The notes beneath the pieces are model-generated. The model made no database searches. It was not told the origin of the DNA and worked only from the letters and a program-made list of their open reading frames with translations. Made by a program: the position numbers and the translations under genes. Source: Bacteroidales bacterium (lineage in GTDB: Bacteria; Bacteroidota; Bacteroidia; Bacteroidales; UBA7960). Taken from it: 7,039 bases of DNA. The stretch spans positions 1-7,039 of the forward strand of contig SKYG01000388.1 of NCBI GenBank assembly GCA_007128045.1, written 5' to 3'. Below are positions 1 to 5,619 of the stretch, piece by piece. Within the stretch, counting starts at the first letter, position 1. Each line of letters opens with the position of its first letter.

Positions 1-2
1 AA

Positions 3-3000
3 AGGATCATGTTTCGCCTGCGCAACAACCCCTGCCTGGGCGGGTGTGTATACTGCAACAATGCATTAGACATCCACAAAGGCCTGAAAAGGCTGTTCGG
101 TTTTGGTTCATTTAAAACGTTTGGCGGTGAGTCGCTGCAGGAGAAAGCAGTTGAAGCAGCTGTACACAACAAATCGCTGCTTGCCATTTTTCCCACCGGC
201 GGCGGAAAGTCCATCACCTTCCAGATACCGGCACTGATGAGCGGCGAAGCCACCAATGGGCTGACCATCGTCATCTCTCCCTTACAATCATTGATGAAAG
301 ACCAGGTCGACAACCTGGAAAAGATCGGGATTACTGAGGCGGTCACCATAAACGGCTTGCTGGACCCCATCGAAAGAGCCAAATCATTCGAAAGGGTTGA
401 AGATGGTTCAGCTCACCTGCTGTACATCTCTCCGGAGTCGTTGCGCTCCAGAACCATCGAACGACTGATCCTGGGCAGAAAGATTGTGCGCTTTGTTATT
501 GACGAAGCCCATTGCTTTTCTGCCTGGGGACAGGACTTCAGGGTTGACTACCTGTACATTGGCGATTTTATCAAGGGCATCCAGGAGAAGAAAAACCTGG
601 CAGATGGGATTCCTGTTTCCTGTTTCACGGCAACCGCCAAGCCAAGGGTCATTGAGGATATCCGAACCTACTTTCATGAAAAGCTTTCTCTTGAGCTTGA
701 ACTGTTTACTTCGAAGGTGACCCGTACCAACCTGCAATACAACGTTGTTGAGAAGGCCAACGAGGAAGAAAAATACCAGGCTGTACGCGACCTGATCGAA
801 GAAAAGAGGTGCCCAACGATCATCTATGTGTCCAGGACACGAAAAGCATACATTCTTGCTGAGCGGCTATGCCAGGATGGCTATCTTGCCAGGCCCTACC
901 ACGGCAAGATGGACACCAAAGAGAAAACCGCGAACCAGGATGCCTTCATTGCAGGTGAAGTGCCCATCATGGTGGCAACGTCGGCTTTTGGCATGGGTGT
1001 CGACAAAAAGGATGTCGGCATGGTGATCCACTATGAGATATCCGATTCACTGGAAAACTACATCCAGGAAGCAGGCAGGGCAGGGCGCGATGAAACCATT
1101 GTGGCCGATTGTTTTGTGCTCTATAATGAGGAAGACCTCGGGAAGCATTTCATCCTGCTGAACCAAACCAGGCTTTCCATTAAAGAGATCCAGCAGGTCT
1201 GGAAAGCCATCAAGGAGATCACACGCTTCCGGTCAACAGTATCAAACTCTGCCCTGGAGATTGCCCGTAAAGCCGGATGGGATGACAACGTGGTGGAAAT
1301 AGAGACCAGGGTTACCACAGCCATTGCGGCATTGGAAGATGCCGGCTACCTGAAGCGTGGACAGAACATGCCCAGGATCTTTGCCAACAGCATCCTGGCA
1401 AGGAATGCACAGGAGGCCATCGACAAGATCAATGCCTCTGAAAAGTTTGCTGAGAAGCAGAAAGAAAAGGGAGTGAGGATCATCAAAAAACTGTTTTCCA
1501 GCAAAAGCCGGAAGCAATCATCAGAAGAAACAGGCGAATCCAGAATAGATCACATCAGCGACCACCTGGGAATTGTGAAAGAGGAGGTCATCAACATTGT
1601 GAACCTTCTTCGTGAAGAACAGATCCTGGCCGACGCAAAAGACCTGACGGCGTTTATCAGGAAGGGTGACAACAAAAACCGTTCGCTCCACATCGTGGAG
1701 ACATTCAGCAGGATCGAGAACTTTTTGCTTCCGCGGGTCGACGAACAGGAGAAAACACTCCATCTCAAAGAGCTGAACGAAGGGGCGGCAACTGAAGGAT
1801 GCGACGAGGTAAGCATCAACAAGATAAAAACGATCCTCAACTTCTGGGCCATCAAGCACTGGATTAAGCGGAAAAACCAGGAATATTCAAAGAATCATGT
1901 GGTGGTGCTTTGCCTGCATCCGAAAGCAGCATTAAAAGAAAAACTGGAGAAGCGGTATGGGCTGGCGAGGTTCATCGTAGAATTCCTGTATGACAAAAGC
2001 AACCATGATATGCCAGAGGAGGCTGCAGGAAAAAATATGCCAGAAAAGGCTTCAGTAAATCATATGCCAGACGAGGTTACAGGTAAAGCTATCCCCGAAA
2101 AGGCTGCAGGAAAAGAGGAGGTGTTGGTTGAATTTTCCGTGCACGAATTAAAAAGTGCTTATGAGGCACAACCAGCCCTATTTAAAGAGGCTGTTAGCAT
2201 TGCGGATATCGAAGACACACTGTTTTACCTGTCGCGTATAGGGGCCATCAAAATTGAAGGGGGCTTTCTGGTGGTATACAACCGCCTACAGATTGAACGT
2301 ACCGAGCAGGACAACAAGAAGAGGTATACAAAAGACGACTATGAGAAGCTTGATCAGTTCTATGATAACAAGGTGCAGCAAATACACATCGTAGGCGAAT
2401 ATGCCAGAAAGATGATCAGCGATTATCGGCAAGCAATTCAGTTTGCAGAGGACTACTTTCAGCTCAACTACACCTCCTTTCTCAAAAAATACTTCCCGGG
2501 CGGCAAGGCCAACGACCTCCATTTGCGTATGACCCCTGCCAAGTTCAGGCAGCTGTTTGGAGAGCTGTCGCCAACGCAACTGGCCATCATCAACGACAAC
2601 AAATCGAAATACATCGTGGTGGCAGCCGGGCCCGGAAGCGGAAAAACCAGGGTACTGGTTCATAAACTCGCCTCTTTGCTTTTGATGGAGGATGTAAAGC
2701 ATGAGCAGCTGCTGATGCTCACCTTTTCGAGGGCCGCCGCCACAGAATTCAAGAAACGCCTGCTAAAACTCATTGGTAATGCGGCCAATTTCATTGAGAT
2801 AAAAACGTTTCATGCCTACTGCTTCGACTTGTTGGGAAAGGTGGGAAGCCTGGAAAAGTCGGATGAGATCCTCAGGCAGACCATCGAAAAAATTAAAAGC
2901 AATGAGGTTGAACCATGCCGGATCACCAAAACAGTGTTGGTGATCGATGAGGCGCAAGACATGGACGAAGATGAATACAAGCTGATCACTGTGTTGATGG

Positions 3001-4268
3001 AGCAAAATGAGGATATGCGGGTGATCGCTGTGGGCGACGACGACCAGAACATCTTCGAATTCAGGGGGGCCAGTTCAAAATACCTCGAACAGTTCATGCT
3101 GAAAAAGCATGCCGTCAAACATGAGCTGGTCGAAAACTACAGGAGCAAAAGCAACCTGGTGACATTCACCAATCAATTTGTGAAACAGATCCGTCACAGG
3201 CTGAAAAGCACCCCCATCATCGCCAGGCAAACAGACAATGGAACTATCCGGGTGGTTCGTTATCAAAGCAACCACCTCATCACGCCCCTGGTCAGCGATA
3301 TCATGGCAGCCGACCTGATGGGCACCACATGTGTAATGACCAGGACCAACGAGGAAGCCTTGCAAATCGCAGGCTTGCTTCTGAAAAACGGCATGACGGC
3401 AAAGCTGATCCAAACCAACGACGGCTTTAATTTGTATAACCTTGCGGAAGTACGGTTCTTTGTAAACAAGCTGAATCTTCCTGATGGCGTGTTCGTCATC
3501 AGCGATGCAATTTGGGAACATGCCAGGCATGAGCTGAACAGGCACTTCTGGCATAGCACGAAGCTCGACATATGCCACAACATCATCAGGGATTTTGAAG
3601 CAACCAATCCCACAAAAAAATATATCTCCGACCTGGAGGTATTCATTCGTGAATCCAGGTTGGAAGATTTTACCAGCGCACTTGGAGAAACCATCGTTGT
3701 TTCGACCATCCACAAAGCGAAAGGCAAGGAGTTTGATAATGTGTTCCTGATGCTAGAGGGCTTTTACCCCGCTACCGACGAAGCCAGACGTCAGTTGTAT
3801 GTGGCCATGACACGCGCAAAGCAAAACCTGTCCATTCACCTGAACACGGCATTTCTCGACAACCTTTCGGCAGAAAATCTGGAGCGACGTGAGGACAGCG
3901 AGACATTTTCTCCTCCCACTGAGCTGGTCATGCACCTGACCTTCAAGGATGTGTGGCTCGACTATTTCGCAAAGAGGCAATACCTGGTCTCCAGATTACA
4001 AAGCGGGGATGATTTAATGGTGGATGGCGAAGGATGTTTCAATACCAAAGGCCAATCCGTGTTGAAGTTCTCGAAGGACTTCATCAAACGATTGGAGAGC
4101 CTGAAAGAGAACAACTACGAGCTGCAAAGTGCAAAGGTAAACTTCATTGTTTACTGGCTCAAAGAAGGAACAGAGAAAGAAACAATGGTGGTGTTGCCGG
4201 AGTTGTGTTTCAGCAAAAGAGAACCGCAGCAGTTTGTGAAACCAAGCAGTCGCGAAAACCGCGGATAG
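3..4268 (+). CDS. RecQ-UvrD fused ATP-dependent DNA helicase (5' end probably cut off)
   Basis: Predicted double-motor DNA helicase. Numbering from the ATG at 9, residues 40-375 are a RecQ-like SF2 core: Walker A FPTGGGKS (61-68), DEAH (165-168), TATA (207-210) and QEAGRAGRD (353-361). About 390-560 look like winged-helix/HTH segments. Residues 667-702 are a repetitive linker. Residues 855-1300 are a UvrD/Rep-like SF1 core: Q-motif glutamine 857, Walker A GPGSGKT (874-880), DEAQD (980-984), GDDDQN (1009-1014), NYR (1043-1045), STIHKAKG (1232-1239) and YVAMTRAK (1264-1271). The last 120 residues are an unrecognised tail. The four-cysteine zinc module that normally follows a RecQ core is not seen; instead C9, C13 and C16 form CX3CX2C at the very start. 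The frame is open to the window edge, and the ATG at 9 falls directly before this cysteine cluster, so the true start is probably upstream (inference). As I recall, relatives in Bacteroidota are longer at the N-terminus. Both motors keep their catalytic motifs, so it looks active. Likely role is DNA repair or fork processing; the exact substrate is unknown. Confidence 0.95.
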   Translation, partial: RIMFRLRNNPCLGGCVYCNNALDIHKGLKRLFGFGSFKTFGGESLQEKAVEAAVHNKSLLAIFPTGGGKSITFQIPALMSGEATNGLTIVISPLQSLMKDQVDNLEKIGITEAVTINGLLDPIERAKSFERVEDGSAHLLYISPESLRSRTIERLILGRKIVRFVIDEAHCFSAWGQDFRVDYLYIGDFIKGIQEKKNLADGIPVSCFTATAKPRVIEDIRTYFHEKLSLELELFTSKVTRTNLQYNVVEKANEEEKYQAVRDLIEEKRCPTIIYVSRTRKAYILAERLCQDGYLARPYHGKMDTKEKTANQDAFIAGEVPIMVATSAFGMGVDKKDVGMVIHYEISDSLENYIQEAGRAGRDETIVADCFVLYNEEDLGKHFILLNQTRLSIKEIQQVWKAIKEITRFRSTVSNSALEIARKAGWDDNVVEIETRVTTAIAALEDAGYLKRGQNMPRIFANSILARNAQEAIDKINASEKFAEKQKEKGVRIIKKLFSSKSRKQSSEETGESRIDHISDHLGIVKEEVINIVNLLREEQILADAKDLTAFIRKGDNKNRSLHIVETFSRIENFLLPRVDEQEKTLHLKELNEGAATEGCDEVSINKIKTILNFWAIKHWIKRKNQEYSKNHVVVLCLHPKAALKEKLEKRYGLARFIVEFLYDKSNHDMPEEAAGKNMPEKASVNHMPDEVTGKAIPEKAAGKEEVLVEFSVHELKSAYEAQPALFKEAVSIADIEDTLFYLSRIGAIKIEGGFLVVYNRLQIERTEQDNKKRYTKDDYEKLDQFYDNKVQQIHIVGEYARKMISDYRQAIQFAEDYFQLNYTSFLKKYFPGGKANDLHLRMTPAKFRQLFGELSPTQLAIINDNKSKYIVVAAGPGSGKTRVLVHKLASLLLMEDVKHEQLLMLTFSRAAATEFKKRLLKLIGNAANFIEIKTFHAYCFDLLGKVGSLEKSDEILRQTIEKIKSNEVEPCRITKTVLVIDEAQDMDEDEYKLITVLMEQNEDMRVIAVGDDDQNIFEFRGASSKYLEQFMLKKHAVKHELVENYRSKSNLVTFTNQFVKQIRHRLKSTPIIARQTDNGTIRVVRYQSNHLITPLVSDIMAADLMGTTCVMTRTNEEALQIAGLLLKNGMTAKLIQTNDGFNLYNLAEVRFFVNKLNLPDGVFVISDAIWEHARHELNRHFWHSTKLDICHNIIRDFEATNPTKKYISDLEVFIRESRLEDFTSALGETIVVSTIHKAKGKEFDNVFLMLEGFYPATDEARRQLYVAMTRAKQNLSIHLNTAFLDNLSAENLERREDSETFSPPTELVMHLTFKDVWLDYFAKRQYLVSRLQSGDDLMVDGEGCFNTKGQSVLKFSKDFIKRLESLKENNYELQSAKVNFIVYWLKEGTEKETMVVLPELCFSKREPQQFVKPSSRENRG
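2007..2114 (+). repeat. Four-copy 27-bp in-frame tandem repeat in the helicase linker
   Basis: Four consecutive 27-bp units start at 2007, 2034, 2061 and 2088, each encoding nine residues: DMPEEAAGK, NMPEKASVN, HMPDEVTGK and AIPEKAAGK. The core is (M/I)P(E/D)(E/K), and three units end in GK. Copies differ at several third codon positions but keep the frame. The array lies between the RecQ-side helical region and the helical segment that precedes the UvrD motor, so it probably encodes a flexible charged spacer. Unit number could vary between strains by slippage. Confidence 0.9.
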
Positions 4269-4283
4269 CTAGTGTGACATGAG

Positions 4284-4316
4284 TTGTCCGCACAGCATAT
4301 AGTTGCTTTCGGACAA
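4284..4316 (+). terminator. Bipartite hairpin after the helicase stop codon, possible terminator
   Basis: TTGTCCG (4284-4290) is a perfect inverted repeat of CGGACAA (4310-4316). Inside it AGCA (4294-4297) pairs with TGCT (4304-4307), giving one two-part hairpin with a small internal loop. It begins 16 bases after the helicase stop and ends 43 bases before the HEPN start, a sensible place for a terminator. There is no T-run on the 3' side, so it is not a textbook intrinsic terminator. It could instead stabilise the mRNA end or bind a regulator. Confidence 0.45.
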
Positions 4317-4345
4317 GAAATAGATATGAATTTCATCAAATGACG

Positions 4346-4353
4346 TATCTTTG
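4346..4353 (+). promoter_or_regulatory. Bacteroidota-type -7 promoter element for the HEPN/MNT pair
   Basis: TATCTTTG exactly matches the TAnnTTTG -7 consensus of the primary sigma factor in this phylum. It ends only six bases before the ATG at 4360. Transcription normally starts a few bases after this element, so the mRNA would begin at or very near the start codon and be leaderless or nearly so. No clear TTG-type -33 element is seen at the usual distance. Confidence 0.55.
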
Positions 4354-4359
4354 CAATTA

Positions 4360-4605
4360 ATGAACAATATCTCTTTAAATGATTTCCCACCATTAATCCA
4401 TGATTTAAGAAGGATCTGTGAGAAAGCAGATGTTAAACTTGATGAAAATCAAAGAATTATCCTCGATAGCATTTCCCGTTTTAACATCAAAGCAAGGTAC
4501 GATGACTACAAGCAGAGTTTCTACGACTTATGTACAGACAGTTTTACAAACGAATGGATTGAAAAAATTAAAGAATGCAGGCTATGGATACAAACGATGC
4601 TATAA
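4360..4605 (+). CDS. HEPN-domain protein, C-terminal half only (putative toxin partner)
   Basis: The 81-residue product resembles the C-terminal half of small HEPN proteins of the COG2250 type, which usually have about 130 residues. Visible hallmarks are PPLIHDL (10-16, H14), FNIKARYDDYK (41-51) and the C-terminal helix ending near WIQTML. HEPN proteins are typically metal-independent RNases neutralised by a partner nucleotidyltransferase. The usual N-terminal helices, with the AEEDL-like and EKLLKA-like segments, are missing; none of the frames I read through 4269-4359 restores them. The ATG at 4360 is preferred over TTG at 4351, which lies in the promoter box. The 3' end overlaps the downstream MNT gene, supporting co-transcription. 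It is either a truncated relic or a deliberately short form; because the reading frame is clean, I list it as a CDS. Fold assignment is fairly sure, activity doubtful. Confidence 0.7.
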   Translation: MNNISLNDFPPLIHDLRRICEKADVKLDENQRIILDSISRFNIKARYDDYKQSFYDLCTDSFTNEWIEKIKECRLWIQTML

Positions 4606-4895
4606 GAATAGGCATTAACTATTTAAGCAAACTAAAAGAATCAAATATATACTTTTCAGAAGCATGGCTATTTGGTTCTTATGCAAAGGGCAGTCAACAT
4701 GAAAATAGTGATATTGATATTGCCATTGTTTTAGACGAAAACGTATCTGTTTCTTTTGATACTGAAATTCAGTTAATGCTAATTAGAAGCGGGGAAGAAA
4801 CAATGATTGAGCCACATGCATTTTCCAAAGAAGAATTCAATCAGAACATCCCTATTGTAAAGCATATAATTGATTCCGGATTAAAAATTACATAA
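4584..4895 (+). CDS. Minimal nucleotidyltransferase (MNT), antitoxin partner of HEPN
   Basis: A 103-residue single-domain nucleotidyltransferase of the DNA-polymerase-beta superfamily. With this start, G31-S32 followed ten residues later by D43-I-D45 fits the GSX10DXD signature exactly, and E76 in MIEPH is a plausible third metal ligand. In characterised HEPN/MNT (type VII) toxin-antitoxin pairs, such an MNT adenylylates a tyrosine of the HEPN toxin and silences it. Here it lies immediately downstream of a HEPN gene and overlaps its last 22 bases in another frame. The alternative ATG at 4575 adds three residues and lengthens the overlap to 31 bases; I chose 4584 because MDTNDAIRI aligns best with my memory of family N-termini. 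Length is normal and all catalytic residues are present, so this gene looks intact even though its partner is short. Confidence 0.88.
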   Translation: MDTNDAIRIGINYLSKLKESNIYFSEAWLFGSYAKGSQHENSDIDIAIVLDENVSVSFDTEIQLMLIRSGEETMIEPHAFSKEEFNQNIPIVKHIIDSGLKIT

Positions 4896-4912
4896 TAGGG
4901 GAAGTCCATTTC

Positions 4913-4924
4913 AGAAAATTTTCT
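4913..4924. repeat. 12-bp perfect palindrome upstream of the SWIM remnant
   Basis: AGAAAATTTTCT is its own reverse complement. It sits 17 bases after the MNT stop and 10 bases before the SWIM-type ATG, overlapping the expected promoter of the former SWIM gene; the following TTTCTTTCG vaguely resembles a -7 box. It could be an operator or simply AT-rich chance symmetry. Confidence 0.3.
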
Positions 4925-4934
4925 TTCGTACCAT

Positions 4935-5196
4935 ATGGCCCATAAATTTGGCAGAACCTGGTGGGGGTTGCAATGGCTCAACGCCCTCGAAAGGATTGAC
5001 TACAGCAACCGCCTGCTTAACCGCGAGCTGCCCGCCAGTTTGTTAAAGCTTGCCAGGGAACGCAATATTCAGATATTTCCCACAAGCTGGCGCGACATCG
5101 AGATGACCTGCTCCTGCCCCGACTGGGCAGTGCCCTGCAAGCATATCGCGGCGGTGGTGTACACCATCGCCACCAGCAGCACAGTCAGGAAAAGCA
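4935..5196 (+). pseudogene. SWIM zinc-finger protein remnant with internal deletion
   Basis: The start MAHKFGRTWWGLQWLNALER is the characteristic N-terminus of SWIM zinc-finger family proteins. After DYSNRL (residues 22-27) the family normally continues PRGRxYxxxG and roughly 80 more residues. Here the reading jumps directly to LNRELPASLLKLARERNIQI, which normally lies just before the zinc finger. The SWIM motif CxCx6CxH is intact at C59, C61, C68 and H70. The family-like sequence then ends after AAVVYTIA, and the frame runs into unrelated codons and stops at 5205-5207. So this gene has lost an internal block and its whole C-terminal half. SWIM domains bind DNA or proteins; these genes are often paired with an SNF2 ATPase gene, whose 3' end follows here in another frame. 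The start at 4935 is the natural family start. Very unlikely to be functional as a SWIM protein. Confidence 0.85.
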
Positions 5197-5394
5197 CAGG
5201 CTACTGACCGCGCCTATCGGATCGGACAGAAAAGCAACGTAATGGTATACCGCCCCTTGTGCAAAGGCACCTTCGAAGAGCGCATAGACGAAATGCTTAA
5301 AGCAAAAAAAGAACTGGCCGATATGACCGTAGACACTGGTGAAACCTGGATCGGGGAACTTTCACATACGGTTTTTATTTGCAAAAATATATAG
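5197..5394 (+). pseudogene. 3' end remnant of an SNF2-family helicase gene
   Basis: In the frame one base ahead of the SWIM remnant, 5197-5394 encodes QATDRAYRIGQK, the SNF2 motif VI with its arginine fingers. It continues as NVMVYRPLCKGTFEERIDEM, then KKELAD and GETWIGELS, the normal last stretch of SNF2/Rad54-like ATPases found beside SWIM genes. All earlier motifs (Walker A, DExH, motifs III-V) are absent. The expected final residues, usually an acidic stretch ending near LFSL, are replaced by HTVFICKNI and a TAG stop. There is no start codon or ribosome site of its own, and upstream codons in this frame are not SNF2-like, so the junction lies at about 5168-5197. It is the tail of a gene whose body was deleted together with the 3' part of the SWIM gene. 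Not expected to make a working protein. Confidence 0.85.
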
Positions 5395-5619
5395 ACATAT
5401 TGAATATATTGACTACCTTAGGGGTGGTTATAAAAACAAAACTTGACTTAATGCTATGTTAAGAATGGATCATGCATTTAATTCTCTGATGATGATATAT
5501 GATACACAACATAATGCGACAACTAGTATAACCAAAAGATACGGTTATACATCTTTCGGGATGTATAGCGGTAATGTTGCGGCTATAGAAGAGTTGAACT
5601 GCATTTTAAAATACCATAT
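5395..5619. other. Intergenic stretch with no convincing gene
   Basis: This AT-rich gap between the SNF2 remnant and the kinase has frequent stops. The one open frame (5456-5665) encodes no recognisable protein and overlaps the kinase start. A TTTG at 5378-5381 followed by TATATTG at 5405-5411, and a one-mismatch -7 box TAATGTTG at 5572-5579, are weak promoter candidates for the kinase. The clear structure here is the set of inverted repeats at 5526-5587, listed separately. Confidence 0.5.
5526..5587 (+). promoter_or_regulatory. Overlapping, mutually exclusive hairpins upstream of the kinase
   Basis: Three inverted repeats share arms. Hairpin A pairs GTATAACC (5526-5533) with GGTTATAC (5543-5550). 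Hairpin B pairs GTTATACATCT (5544-5554) with GGATGTATAGC (5559-5569): eleven pairs including two G-U type, closed by a TTCG tetraloop. Hairpin C pairs TATAGC (5564-5569) with GCTATA (5582-5587). A and B cannot form together, nor can B and C. It lies 33-94 bases before the kinase ATG. No T-run follows, so a simple intrinsic terminator is unlikely. It could be a leader RNA switch, an operator cluster, or the end of a small mobile repeat. If the weak -7 box at 5572 is used, most of it is upstream of the transcript. Confidence 0.45.

Noticed and set aside
2007..2114. CRISPR-like array
   Set aside because: Units are contiguous without spacers and are in frame within a protein-coding gene.
3075..3713. 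Long minus-strand open frames inside the helicase gene
   Set aside because: They mirror a well-supported coding gene with intact UvrD motifs; their translations show no domain and are typical antisense shadows.
4034..4282. Plus-strand open frame at the end of the helicase gene
   Set aside because: It is an alternative frame of the helicase C-terminus with no family features.
4935..5394. A new intact small SWIM protein fused to SNF2
   Set aside because: The two parts are in different frames, the SWIM frame stops at 5205-5207, and the SNF2 part lacks every ATP-binding motif, so decay explains it better.
5407..5438. TTGACT followed by TATAAA as a sigma70-type promoter
   Set aside because: The spacer is only 14 bases, and this host type does not normally use the -35/-10 consensus.
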